Below are positions 36,475 through 45,059 of a stretch of 64,000 nt of DNA, in pieces; position 1 is the stretch's first letter; every line of letters starts with the position of its first letter. Below the pieces are notes generated by a model that was not told where the DNA came from, ran no database searches, and saw only the letters and a list, made by a program, of their open reading frames with translations. Location: contig JAGTQZ010000003.1 in NCBI GenBank assembly GCA_018396705.1, positions 62,001 to 126,000 of the forward strand, read 5' to 3'. This DNA comes from Candidatus Bathyarchaeota archaeon. Its GTDB lineage: Archaea; Thermoproteota; Bathyarchaeia; Bathyarchaeales; Bathycorpusculaceae. The position numbers were made by a program, and so were the translations under genes.

Positions 36475-36528
36475 CCCTTAAACAGACCACCACTATTCAA
36501 GATCAGATTCTAAACTAGAACCATCAGT

Positions 36529-36538
36529 ATTTATAATT
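36529..36538. promoter_or_regulatory. TATA element between divergent genes
   Basis: ATTTATAATT at this position is the best TATA match in the gap between the two divergent genes. It sits about 25 bases upstream of the rightward ATG at 36557, the distance expected for a leaderless archaeal transcript. Read on the other strand (AATTATAAAT) it could also serve the leftward gene with a leader of about 30 bases. Confidence 0.5.
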
Positions 36539-36556
36539 TACGCCACACTAATAAGC

Positions 36557-36805
36557 ATGGCAAAAGCCGCGAAAACAAAAGCCATCAGCCGTTCTAACGG
36601 TTTAAAGCCCTTAACTGACTTTTTTGGCAGCTCTAAGCCACAAAGCACCCATCACAAAAGTAAAACCCAAGGTGAACCAAAAGAAAAATACCACCATTCT
36701 AACAGCATCCAAAACAATTTCTTCAAACACCCGAAACCTCTCCTGACACCCAAAGCTAGACACCACATCAAAAGATTAAAAACAAAATTTCCACACACGG
36801 AATAA
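36557..36805 (+). CDS. Small disordered basic protein with a PIP-box-like motif
   Basis: Eighty-two residues, rich in K, S, H and P, probably unstructured. Near residue 15 it has GLKPLTDFF, which matches the hydrophobic part of a PCNA-interacting peptide (x-x-[ILM]-x-x-FF) but lacks the leading glutamine. The TATA box placed about 25 bases upstream supports a leaderless gene. No homologue recalled. Interaction with PCNA is inference only. Confidence 0.5.
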   Translation: MAKAAKTKAISRSNGLKPLTDFFGSSKPQSTHHKSKTQGEPKEKYHHSNSIQNNFFKHPKPLLTPKARHHIKRLKTKFPHTE

Positions 36806-36906
36806 GCACTCAACAAACATATTTTGGTCACAGAAATATGCTAACACAAACAGCAAGCCATTTATAACAAGACACCAAAATACAGATTTCAGCCAGAAAG
36901 GGAGAA

Positions 36907-36926
36907 GGGAGAAGGCCTACTCTCCC
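36907..36926. other. Short hairpin in a gene-free stretch
   Basis: GGGAGA (36907-36912) and TCTCCC (36921-36926) form a perfect six-base stem around an eight-base loop. It sits in the 250-base gap between the small protein gene and tRNA-Arg, where no gene is seen. Role unknown; no U-tract follows. Confidence 0.35.
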
Positions 36927-37058
36927 GCCAAATGCCCTACCTCCAACATCAAAGGACATAGCCGAAAAACTGAAAACTAATTCTAAAAACCTAGCCTCAA
37001 ATTGTCTATAACTATGGGATGCTGAAATCTAACCCAAAAGTTCAGAAACAAAAAGAAG

Positions 37059-37134
37059 CGGGCCCGCTGGGATTTGAACCCAGGATCTCCGGCTCCGCAG
37101 GCCAGCGTCCTAATCCGTGCTAGACTACGGGCCC
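37059..37134 (-). tRNA. tRNA-Arg (GCG anticodon)
   Basis: Minus-strand cloverleaf. Acceptor GGGCCCG/CGGGCCC with discriminator G, D arm GTC/GAC around a GG-containing loop, anticodon stem CTGGC/GCCGG with loop CTGCGGA, and T arm CTGGG-TTCAAAT-CCCAG. The anticodon GCG reads arginine CGC codons. No intron and no encoded CCA. It lies 35 bases past the end of lysS on the same strand. Confidence 0.94.
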
Positions 37135-37169
37135 ATTTATGATAGAAATTATAATCGCATAAAAGGTTT

Positions 37170-38774
37170 TTAGGTTTGGTTTATGGTTCGTTGTAGGGCG
37201 TTTATTACGTTTTGTTTGCCCATAGCGGCTATGTAAGGACCTAGTCTTGGACCTTGGGGTGTTCCCAGCAGTATAGTGTATAAGGTTTTGAAGAATTCTG
37301 GTGGCGGGATGTCGTGTTTTTTGGCGGTGTTGAATATGGCGTTTTGGATTTTTTCAGGTTCTGTTTCGGTTTTCAGGGTTTCTATGAGTTCTTTTATGGC
37401 GTTTTTTTCTTCCGGTTTTAGTGTTATTGTTGTTTCTCGGATTTCTTCGAAGTCTCTTGCCCAGTTTAGGGCGTATTCCATTCGTTTTTTGAGGTTTTCG
37501 TCTGGCTGTTGCCCTTTCTGTAGATAGCCATAGGTTCGGAGTTTTTCTGTTATGAACTCTATTTTTTTGTCTTTTGGAGCGATTTTAGCTAGGTAAATTA
37601 GCATATTGTATGGGACATGTATGCTTTGCTGTTTTGGCGGTTTTAGGAGCCAGCAGTACTCGTATAATCCTTTTAGTTTCGCCAGTTCCTTCTTGTCTGG
37701 AATTGTTTTCTTTCCAAAGTATACGTCTTCTAGGTAGTCTAGTTCATTCATGTAGGCCGGTATGTCCGTCACGTCCAGGGTGCGTGTTCCCACAAACCTT
37801 TTCAGCATTAAAAGCATAAGCGACTGGGGCGAACCATATTTAAACCAGACTTGCGGTGTGAAAACATTACCGGTGGATTTTGAGATTTTTCTTCCACTTT
37901 TGTCTAGAAACATTTCGTATCTGGCGTGAGCTGGAGGTTCGTAACCTAATACCTCACGGCTTATTCTATCGTTGACGCGGACAGAGTCGGCTATATCTTT
38001 GCCGTAAGCTTCAAATCTTATATCTAGGGCTTTCCATCGGGCTGCGAATTCGCCTTTCCAGCTTAGCTTTCCCATGCCCTTTGTTACGTCAACCTCGCCT
38101 TTGTACCCGCATCCTTCGATCCATCGGCCTTTAATCTCCATTCCCTCGCAGATGTATAGCACCTTGTTTTCTTTAGGCAAGTATTCTATGGATTTGGTTG
38201 TGTATATTCGCCCGCAGTTTTCACATACCGGAAAATATGGCAGTACTTCAGTGTATCGTTCTTGCCCAACCTCTTGTTTGACGATTTCGCCAACCCTCTT
38301 AGCGTTTAAAAGGATTGTGTGAATCTCGTTGTTAAGTAAGCCTTTTTCATATGCATCTTTGGCGGAAATGTATCGGTATTCTACACCACATTTGTCCAGG
38401 GCTTCAAGTAAAAGTGAACTCATGTGCCGACCATAACTGTCGTGGCATTTGAAGGGATCCGGGATATCCGTAACTGGGAAACCGATATATTTTTCTAGAG
38501 TTTTTGGCAATCCAACGGGTACTTTGCGAAGTCCATCCTTGTCATCACAGAAGGCTATAAGTTCGGAACGATAGCCCTGCTCCCTCAAAGCCAAAGTCAC
38601 AGCATAAGAACGCGCAGCGTCGCCTAAGCTTCCAATATGAGGAAACCCGGAGGCGCCAAGTCCCATTTCAGTTCGGATTAAGTCTAAGCTTCTGCCTAGC
38701 CTACGTTCTCTTTCGATGATTTTTGCCGCCATTTTGTCATACCATGTCCCACGGCCGATTATTTTCTCACTCAT
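37170..38774 (-). CDS. lysS: Lysyl-tRNA synthetase, class I
   Basis: A 534-residue class I LysRS, the archaeal type unrelated to bacterial/eukaryotic class II LysRS. The HIGH-like motif is FPHIGSLGD (about residue 45) and the KMSKS-like motif is RKISKSTGNVF (about 290). A CENCGRIY zinc finger lies near 185 with partner cysteines in CEGMEIKGRWIEGCGY. It charges tRNA-Lys with lysine in the cytoplasm. The C-terminal helical region binds the anticodon. No class II LysRS is seen in the window. Confidence 0.96.
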   Translation of the reverse strand: MSEKIIGRGTWYDKMAAKIIERERRLGRSLDLIRTEMGLGASGFPHIGSLGDAARSYAVTLALREQGYRSELIAFCDDKDGLRKVPVGLPKTLEKYIGFPVTDIPDPFKCHDSYGRHMSSLLLEALDKCGVEYRYISAKDAYEKGLLNNEIHTILLNAKRVGEIVKQEVGQERYTEVLPYFPVCENCGRIYTTKSIEYLPKENKVLYICEGMEIKGRWIEGCGYKGEVDVTKGMGKLSWKGEFAARWKALDIRFEAYGKDIADSVRVNDRISREVLGYEPPAHARYEMFLDKSGRKISKSTGNVFTPQVWFKYGSPQSLMLLMLKRFVGTRTLDVTDIPAYMNELDYLEDVYFGKKTIPDKKELAKLKGLYEYCWLLKPPKQQSIHVPYNMLIYLAKIAPKDKKIEFITEKLRTYGYLQKGQQPDENLKKRMEYALNWARDFEEIRETTITLKPEEKNAIKELIETLKTETEPEKIQNAIFNTAKKHDIPPPEFFKTLYTILLGTPQGPRLGPYIAAMGKQNVINALQRTINQT

Positions 38775-38793
38775 ACACCATCACAATCCACGC

Positions 38794-39546
38794 TTAGAAA
38801 AGACCAATCCTTGTCTGTGGGATTTCGCCCTTTATAACTGTGCCAGTAACCCCGTCCAACCATAGCGCATAGGTTTTACCTTTATATTCGTATTTCACAA
38901 ACCAAACTGGGGCGTGAAGGTAAACAGTCTGGTCTGCTTTTATTTCGTTTTTCATTTCTATGATTCTGTCCACATCCTGCTGAGCCAAATAGCGGTGATG
39001 CTCGGTTATCTGTTGTTTTGCAATCTCTACAGCTTCATCTCGGTCAATTTCGCTGTTTAGAACCTTTGCAAATTCTTCAATTCTCCGGTAGTCATATGGA
39101 ACTTTGCCTTCCAAGGGCACATCATATTCTCTTGTTGGAAATTCTGAGGCTTTCCTCGCAAGAACAAGCCAATTGTATTTTTTGGTTATTCTGCCTTCCT
39201 TCACTATTGGCGGGTTTAGACGCTCAAAGATGCCTTTATAGGTGCTTTCCGCCTCAACCGACACAACCCAGAACGGCAGATATGTCAATGTTTTCTCGAT
39301 GAATTTTGCATTTTTCGCTAGATCCGAAGGCTTAAGAAAACCGGAGCGCATCCAGCTTTTTATCGGTTCCTCAACGCTTGTCGGATCATACTTGTTAAGG
39401 AGCATAGAATGCTCGAAGACAAACGCTTTTCCAGTTTCAATAACCACGGTATAACCGCAGTACCTACAAGTGGCAACTATTTCGCCAGGCTTAAACTGGA
39501 TAGGTGCACCACAATAGGAGCAACTAAGCTCCTTAACTATTGACAT
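38794..39546 (-). CDS. Zinc-ribbon protein of unknown function
   Basis: About 250 residues. CSYCGAPIQF and CRYCGY at the N-terminus form a four-cysteine zinc ribbon (about residues 8-30). The rest is alpha/beta without membrane helices and ends in a strand-rich segment, VWFVKYEYKGKTYALWLDGVTG, that resembles a PepSY-like hairpin. I chose the ATG at 39546 because AAGGT lies eight bases upstream. The start overlaps the end of the FAD enzyme gene by 14 bases, implying coupling. Confidence 0.72.
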   Translation of the reverse strand: MSIVKELSCSYCGAPIQFKPGEIVATCRYCGYTVVIETGKAFVFEHSMLLNKYDPTSVEEPIKSWMRSGFLKPSDLAKNAKFIEKTLTYLPFWVVSVEAESTYKGIFERLNPPIVKEGRITKKYNWLVLARKASEFPTREYDVPLEGKVPYDYRRIEEFAKVLNSEIDRDEAVEIAKQQITEHHRYLAQQDVDRIIEMKNEIKADQTVYLHAPVWFVKYEYKGKTYALWLDGVTGTVIKGEIPQTRIGLF

Positions 39547-40933
39547 TTCCATGTACCTTCTGCTTTTCACGCCTTAGAATTTCTCTTGCCACAATCACTC
39601 CAGAGGCGGAAGCTTGAATAAGCCCTCTAGTGACTCCGGCACCGTCACCTATTGTGAAAAGGTTCCGTATCTTTGTTTCCAGCGAATTGTTTAACTCAAG
39701 CTTTGAAGAGTAAAATTTAACTTCAACACCATAAAGCAGCGTATCCCTTGAATGAACCCCGGGTGCTATTTTGTCCAAGGCCTCAAGCATTTCTCTTATG
39801 TCAGCTAAATAACGGTAGGGCAAGACGAAGCTCAAGTCTCCAGGTGTTGCATTTTTCAGGGTTGGGTTTACAACACTTCTGGCTATTCTGTCCGATGTTG
39901 AACGCCTGCCAGCCTCTAAATCGCCCAAGCGTTGTACCAGGATCCCCCCGCTCAGAAGGTTTGAGAGCCTAGCCAAATATTTACCATAGGCTATGGGCTC
40001 TTTGAAAGGCTCCGTGAATGATGTACTAACGAGGATAGCGAAGTTTGTGTTTTCCGTTTTCCGTTCGGCGTAACTTTGCCCGTTAACGGTTAAGACACCG
40101 TTATAAGATTCTGTTATGACCTCGCCATATGGTGCAACACAGAATGTTCTAACTTGGTCGTCGAAAAACTTCGAGTAGTAAATGAATTTCGGCTCGTAAA
40201 GAACATTTGTTAACTCTTCCATAACTGCGGCTAGAACTTCAACCCTTACGCCGACATCCACAGGGTTGTTAAGAGTTTTCAATCCTAATGTTTGAGCTTC
40301 TGTTTGAAGCCACTCGGCGCCCACTCTCCCAGGCGCCACAATAACATATCTTCCAAAGAATTTTTCTCCGTCAACTGTTTCAACGCCTTCGATGACTCCT
40401 TTTTTAACAATAAGTCCTTTAACGTCCTTCTTCATTTTTATGTCGATTTTTCCCTCAAGCTCTTGCCGCATTTTTCGCAATGTTTGGGCACAGCGTTCTG
40501 TTCCCATATGCCTAATTTTCTGGTGTACAAGTTTTAATCCTGCAAGAGAGGCCTTTCTTTCAATTTCCTCAACTTTTTCAACATCATCACCATAAACGTG
40601 CCCCGGCGCCCCGAAACGAATGTATATGTCGTCCACATAGTTAATTAGCTCTGAGAGTTCTTTTTCTGAGAGGTACTGGTTTAACCAGCCTCCTACCTCT
40701 GTGGATATAGTTAGTTTACCGTCGCTGAAGGCACCAGCTCCACCCCAGCCGCAAAGGAGCCCACATGGGTCACAGTTTACGCACCCGAAGCCTCTGCTTG
40801 CCGGACACCTCCGCTGTTCAAGATCCGGACCTTTGTCAAGCATCAGAATGTTGAGGTCTGACTTGCCGACCAGTTCAAGGGCTGAAAATATTCCAGCAGG
40901 ACCAGCTCCGACGATCACTACGTCATACTTCAA
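39533..40933 (-). CDS. FAD-dependent oxidoreductase (dehydrogenase-like)
   Basis: About 466 residues. The dinucleotide-binding motif VVIVGAGPAGIFSALEL lies at the very N-terminus. A cysteine-rich segment, RGFGCVNCDPCGLLCGWGGAG (about residue 50), is typical of COG2509-type FAD dehydrogenases. IVAPGRVGAEW (about 200) and LFTIGDGAGVTRGLIQASASG (about 430) are the remaining flavin contacts. I chose the TTG at 40933, which has GAGGT eight bases upstream and places the Rossmann loop at the N-terminus; a TTG at 40999 would add 22 residues. Substrate unknown. Confidence 0.88.
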   Translation of the reverse strand: MKYDVVIVGAGPAGIFSALELVGKSDLNILMLDKGPDLEQRRCPASRGFGCVNCDPCGLLCGWGGAGAFSDGKLTISTEVGGWLNQYLSEKELSELINYVDDIYIRFGAPGHVYGDDVEKVEEIERKASLAGLKLVHQKIRHMGTERCAQTLRKMRQELEGKIDIKMKKDVKGLIVKKGVIEGVETVDGEKFFGRYVIVAPGRVGAEWLQTEAQTLGLKTLNNPVDVGVRVEVLAAVMEELTNVLYEPKFIYYSKFFDDQVRTFCVAPYGEVITESYNGVLTVNGQSYAERKTENTNFAILVSTSFTEPFKEPIAYGKYLARLSNLLSGGILVQRLGDLEAGRRSTSDRIARSVVNPTLKNATPGDLSFVLPYRYLADIREMLEALDKIAPGVHSRDTLLYGVEVKFYSSKLELNNSLETKIRNLFTIGDGAGVTRGLIQASASGVIVAREILRREKQKVHGNVNS

Positions 40934-41021
40934 GGCGTTTAACCTCTTTGAAGCCCAAAAGTAGATGTGATAACAAGCATATATTTTTAGCGAATCCAAA
41001 AATGCAAAGAAATCTGGATTT

Positions 41022-41340
41022 TCAGAAGTTTAGTGAAGTGCTACTATGCAAAGAAACCTTACGGTTTGTTTTCCACCTTTTCAATTGATGCTTTTCGTTT
41101 GGAGGAACAAATATCACGTCGCCCGGTCTGAACTTTTCCATTTCGGCACCTACCGTAGTGCCTTCTCTTCTAGTATGAAAACTTCATGCTCCCATATATT
41201 CGCCAGACTCCATTTCAAAAAGTCTGATGGCGAAGTTTGGAGCTCTAGTTTCTTTTGTTATTAACCATCTGACTTTCAGTTTTAAGTGCCTTCTTCCCAT
41301 GCTTCCTCGCTTTAACTTCACTGTAATGAAAAAGCCTCAT
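41022..41340 (-). pseudogene. Decayed cupin-domain protein
   Basis: Three minus-strand frames together spell a cupin. From the ATG at 41340 comes MRLFHYSEVKARKHGKK. After a shift comes VRWLITKE, APNFAIRLFEMESGEYM; then in another frame WEHEVFILEE; and finally GAEMEKFRPGDVIFVPPNEKHQL. The first metal-binding HxH segment, expected between GEYM and WEHEV, is missing. At least two frameshifts and a small deletion are needed, so this is a genuine pseudogene. An intact form would be a small, one-domain cupin. Confidence 0.78.
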
Positions 41341-41379
41341 GGGAACATTTTTAGGCCTAACACCTTTAGCTTTAAAGTT

Positions 41380-41658
41380 CTAGTCTTTTATGGCTTCAAG
41401 GATGCTCATGACATTCCAGAGTTTCACACGCGTGTATGGCGGCATATTCGGGTCCTGAAGAATTTCATCCAATATGGATATGGCATTCGAAGCTCTAACA
41501 GCTGGTGTGAACTCCGTGGTCTGCAATGCATCCATTGAGTCTTTAGCTGCTCTCCTAATGTTTCGCGGCGTTGTAGTATCCTCGGAAACTTCAGCCAACA
41601 CCGCCAAAGCCTGCTTAATTCGTTCTTCATACTCTTCAATCTTCTTCTTTCGCACCAT
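41380..41658 (-). CDS. UPF0147 family protein
   Basis: About 92 residues, all helical. The sequence AVLAEVSEDTTTPRNIRRAAKD and a later AISILDEILQDPNMPPYTRVKLW match the archaeal UPF0147 family. Function unknown; it is widely conserved in archaea. The ATG at 41658 is preferred; a GTG at 41667 would add three residues. Divergent from the p27-like zinc-ribbon gene. Confidence 0.9.
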   Translation of the reverse strand: MVRKKKIEEYEERIKQALAVLAEVSEDTTTPRNIRRAAKDSMDALQTTEFTPAVRASNAISILDEILQDPNMPPYTRVKLWNVMSILEAIKD

Positions 41659-41739
41659 GGCAACCACACACCGAATCCGAGATATTCAATAATCAAGTTA
41701 TATAGGCTTTTATACATATCTATTTCCGAGGTTTGAAGC

Positions 41740-42111
41740 ATGCCACAGAATAGTAGGCTCAACGATGAACAGCATATCAAACGCATGGCTGACTTACTCC
41801 GCCAAGGTGCAACTCTTACGGAGCTTGCTTGTCCGGCATGTGCCTCACCAATCTTCAAGCTCAAGAACGGCAGGTTATGGTGCGCCAAATGTGAAAAAAG
41901 GGTTATTGTTGTTAGAGAAGACGCTGAACTAGCAAAAATAACAAGCACACTGAGCCTCGAAACTCTAGAAGCAACATTACTTGCCAAAATTCAAGAAATC
42001 CAAGAAAAAATGCTACATGAAACAAACGTTGAAGAGCTCCAGAAACTTGGTTCAGCCCTCTCGGGGTTGCTTGAAAACTTAGAGAGGGTTAGAAAGGCCA
42101 GAAAAACTTAA
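41740..42111 (+). CDS. Sjogren's syndrome/scleroderma autoantigen 1 (p27)-like zinc-ribbon protein
   Basis: 123 residues. The N-terminal helix MADLLRQGATLTELACPACASPIFKL plus WCAKCEKRV gives the four-cysteine ribbon of the Auto_anti-p27 family. A C-terminal coiled-coil-like helix follows (about 65-120). Archaeal members have no settled function. Eight bases before the next gene, so the two probably form an operon. Confidence 0.88.
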   Translation: MPQNSRLNDEQHIKRMADLLRQGATLTELACPACASPIFKLKNGRLWCAKCEKRVIVVREDAELAKITSTLSLETLEATLLAKIQEIQEKMLHETNVEELQKLGSALSGLLENLERVRKARKT

Positions 42112-42119
42112 AAGGCGAA

Positions 42120-42626
42120 ATGAGTATGCTGGGCTTTTACGAAAATTTTCCAGTGGTTGTGCATAATATTACCCGGTTAACCACCTCGGTTTCGAGGAAG
42201 AGGCTACAAGAAGCGATAATTCAAGCCTTGCATGGACTTAACTGCGAAAACTTAAGTTTAGAAACGGCCACTGGGTTATCACTTCCAAACGGTAAGGTAA
42301 TCTTCGAATTTGGCATAGCTGAAAGCGAAATTTTCAATTATCTAGACCATGAAGAAACAAGGAAAGCGCTGGAAACAATTAGCAAAACCCCTCTGCAAGT
42401 GATGGACTTCTTTTGTGCTATAAGATATTATAAGTCGCGAGGAGACGAGGATAAGCCTTTAAAATTTGATTACTATATGCTCCGTCTAATATTTAATGAA
42501 AAAATTGTAGAGATGCTGGTTTTTCACGAAAGAGGACCTCGACATATTTCTCCAGAAGAAATTGTTAATCTAATTATTTCAAGAATAAATGCGCTCTTTC
42601 CAAGGAAAGTGTTAAAAATCCTTTAA
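42120..42626 (+). CDS. Uncharacterised protein downstream of the p27-like gene
   Basis: 168 residues, alpha/beta, with no membrane helix and no recognised motif. It begins after AGGCG and is co-oriented with the preceding zinc-ribbon gene. C-terminal residues (ISPEEIVNLIISRINALFPRKV) form an amphipathic helix. The last four bases overlap the opposing tmk gene. Likely real given its length and spacing. Confidence 0.65.
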   Translation: MSMLGFYENFPVVVHNITRLTTSVSRKRLQEAIIQALHGLNCENLSLETATGLSLPNGKVIFEFGIAESEIFNYLDHEETRKALETISKTPLQVMDFFCAIRYYKSRGDEDKPLKFDYYMLRLIFNEKIVEMLVFHERGPRHISPEEIVNLIISRINALFPRKVLKIL

Positions 42627-43237
42627 GTTCTATGCACGGGAATTCCTTCTAGATGGTCCATAACCAAGGACAAAATTGACTTTGCAACTTCACTTTTGGA
42701 TTTGTTTCCATCAACCCTAACAAGTTCTCCGTTATTTACAAAACGCATGTAAACTTCCCGCACTTTACGTTGAGTTTCAAGGTTTTCCATGACAGACTTT
42801 TTGGGCTTAAGCCTCCGGACAACAGTTTCAGGCTCAACATCTATGTAAATCGCTAAGTTAGGCACCACTACATGCTGATTTATTTTCCTAATCCAGTCAA
42901 GGCTTAAGCCAGCGGCCCCTTGGTAAGCTAGGCTTGAATAAACGTAACGGTCTGAAACCACAATTTTCCCGTTTTTTAGAGCTGGAACTATCTCGTTTTC
43001 CACATGCTCATACCGATCAGCTGCAAAAAGCAGCGCCTCAACAATGCTGGACATACGCTTTTCTCCATGCAAACAATACCTTTTTATAAAATTTCCAATT
43101 TTTCCGCGGCTTGGTTCAGCCGTATAAACTGCGTCGTATCCAATTCTCCTCAAACGCTTAACTAAGATTTTTGTCTGAGTTGTTTTTCCACAACCGTCTA
43201 AACCCTCAATACATATGAAGAACCCCTGCTTATCCAT
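42623..43237 (-). CDS. tmk: Thymidylate kinase (dTMP kinase)
   Basis: A 204-residue P-loop kinase making dTDP. The N-terminus FICIEGLDGCGKTTQTKIL is the Walker A loop; YTAEPSRGKIG (about residue 40) and VVSDRYVYSSLAYQGA (the DRY motif, about 95) bind dTMP. A LID-like segment around RRLKPKKSVMENLE follows. Divergent from the HD-hydrolase gene. Confidence 0.95.
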   Translation of the reverse strand: MDKQGFFICIEGLDGCGKTTQTKILVKRLRRIGYDAVYTAEPSRGKIGNFIKRYCLHGEKRMSSIVEALLFAADRYEHVENEIVPALKNGKIVVSDRYVYSSLAYQGAAGLSLDWIRKINQHVVVPNLAIYIDVEPETVVRRLKPKKSVMENLETQRKVREVYMRFVNNGELVRVDGNKSKSEVAKSILSLVMDHLEGIPVHRT

Positions 43238-43325
43238 GTCTAAGCCCTCCCTTCTGGAACATTACACATTATAAAAGGGAACTCACATTAATAATTGTCT
43301 AAATTCAAGCCTGTGGAGAAAAGCC

Positions 43326-44606
43326 ATGCCAAAAACCTATTGGGGTGAAATAAAGGATCCAGTACATGGATACGTCTACATAACGGAACAAGAAAAGGAG
43401 ATAATAGACTCTTACCCCGTGCAGAGGCTTCGCAGACTAAGACAGTTGGCTGGTGCTGAATACGTTTATCCCGGAGCAAACCACACACGATTTGAACATT
43501 CTGTAGGTGTCATGTACCTAGCTGGCAAAGTTGTTGAAAACCCAAATATTCACCAAATAGTGCACGAAGAAGACATTGAGGCCGTACGGATCGCCGGTTT
43601 GCTTCACGATGTTGGACACGGTCCATTTTCACATGTGTTCGAACATTTGCTGACAGGAAAGCTTAACAAAACCCATGAAGATATAACCATGTGGATTATC
43701 AAAAACAGCGAGTTAAAAGACGTAATCAGCAAACTTGGGTATAAGCCAGAATACATCGCTGAGTTAGCTGCTGGTTCCCTCCTAGAGGATCCCAAAGCTT
43801 TCCTAAACCAGATAATAAGAAGCTCAATAGACGTTGACAAACTGGACTTCGTTGTCAGAGACACATATCACACAGGCGCCGAGTATGGGTTTGTAGATAT
43901 TTTCCGCTTAATCCATAGCTTCGACGTTTTGTATGGCAACTTAGCCGTGGATATAGGGGCGCTTTCAACTCTAGAATCCTTCATAATAGCCAGAATTGAA
44001 TCTTTCAAAAGCATATACTTTCACAGAGTTGGAAGAGCAGCCCAGATAATGTTGGCAATGGCCCTTGAAAAGGCAGACGAAGAGCTAGGCTTGTCCACCT
44101 TCAAGACGCCAGAGGAGTATTTGGCTATGGATGACTACACAGTTTGGACCATGCTTAAAAATTGCAAGAAATCAAGCCAGATAATTAAAAACCTTGAAAG
44201 ACGTAGAATGCTTAAATGCGCTTACGAGCAAACCTTCTATGTAAAGGATAAAACCGTTTCAAACATTTTCAGCACAGAAGAGTTCCGCAATCAAATAAGA
44301 AACAAAATCGCGAAAGACGCGAAAGTGGAGCCGGAAGCCATAATCATCGACGTGCCGACGGTGCCAAGCGTGCCCTACCATCATTCCATGTTTATGGAAC
44401 CCATGGAAATCCCCGTTTTCAACAAAACAAGAGACGGTAAAAAAGAGGTTAAAAAGCTCAGCGAGATCTCCGGAATATTCGAGGTTCTAAAATGTTTCAT
44501 AAACATTTTAAGAGTTTACACAGACGAGAAAAACCGTGAAAAAGTAGCAGAGGCAGCCTCAAAAGTTCTCGGAGATATTCCCTCATCGGCAAAAATATCT
44601 TATTAA
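43326..44606 (+). CDS. HD-superfamily phosphohydrolase (dGTPase-like)
   Basis: 426 residues. The HD metal site is spread over NHTRFEHSVGV (about residue 57), IAGLLHDVGHGPFSH (about 95) and SSIDVDKLDFVVRD (about 165), as in YwfO/SAMHD1-like dNTP triphosphohydrolases. The start at 43326 has TGGAG nearby and a TATA-like TTATAAAAG at 43269-43277. Such enzymes hydrolyse dNTPs or nucleotides and may regulate pools made by the adjoining tmk. Confidence 0.92.
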   Translation: MPKTYWGEIKDPVHGYVYITEQEKEIIDSYPVQRLRRLRQLAGAEYVYPGANHTRFEHSVGVMYLAGKVVENPNIHQIVHEEDIEAVRIAGLLHDVGHGPFSHVFEHLLTGKLNKTHEDITMWIIKNSELKDVISKLGYKPEYIAELAAGSLLEDPKAFLNQIIRSSIDVDKLDFVVRDTYHTGAEYGFVDIFRLIHSFDVLYGNLAVDIGALSTLESFIIARIESFKSIYFHRVGRAAQIMLAMALEKADEELGLSTFKTPEEYLAMDDYTVWTMLKNCKKSSQIIKNLERRRMLKCAYEQTFYVKDKTVSNIFSTEEFRNQIRNKIAKDAKVEPEAIIIDVPTVPSVPYHHSMFMEPMEIPVFNKTRDGKKEVKKLSEISGIFEVLKCFINILRVYTDEKNREKVAEAASKVLGDIPSSAKISY

Positions 44607-44621
44607 AAGGTGAAATACCAG

Positions 44622-45059
44622 ATGGCAGAGTATATTGTTCTGCATGGACGAGTAATAGTTGAGGGAAAATGCAAAGCAGAAGCCTTAGTTTCTAACGAAC
44701 CAATAAGCTTTCTCGGCGACGTGGATCCCGCCACCGGAAAAGTGATTAAAAGGCATCACGACCTTTATGGTAAATGTATAAAAGACAAGGTTTTATGTTT
44801 TCCACATGGACACGGTTCAACGGTGGGCAGCTACGTGCTGTATTCTTTGGCGAAAAATGGGCTAGCGCCAAAAGCCATAATAAACCGCAAAGCAGACCCT
44901 GTGATAGTTGTCGGCGCGGTTATAGCCAACATCCCTATGATAGACCAGGTGGACTTAAGCCAAATAAGAACTGGCGACCTCGCTGAAGTAGACGCTTGCA
45001 ATGGCATAGTTAAAGTTTCAAAATCCGCAAAGGCGGAGGGCCAAGCGAAGTGTATTTGA
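44622..45059 (+). CDS. Phosphomevalonate dehydratase small subunit (aconitase X swivel domain, DUF126)
   Basis: 145 residues. The swivelling domain of aconitase X, which with the large subunit dehydrates 5-phosphomevalonate in the archaeal mevalonate pathway. LGDVDPATGKVI, KDKVLCFPHGHGSTVGSYVLYSLA and PMIDQVDL are the conserved DUF126 blocks; the serine in GHGSTVGS binds substrate in the family. The ATG at 44622 is chosen because AGGTGA lies eight bases upstream. The gene overlaps the large-subunit gene by ten bases. Confidence 0.93.
   Translation: MAEYIVLHGRVIVEGKCKAEALVSNEPISFLGDVDPATGKVIKRHHDLYGKCIKDKVLCFPHGHGSTVGSYVLYSLAKNGLAPKAIINRKADPVIVVGAVIANIPMIDQVDLSQIRTGDLAEVDACNGIVKVSKSAKAEGQAKCI

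Noticed and set aside
36901-36930. Hairpin considered as an intrinsic terminator.
   Set aside because: No U-tract follows on either strand, and the nearest gene end is 100 bases away.
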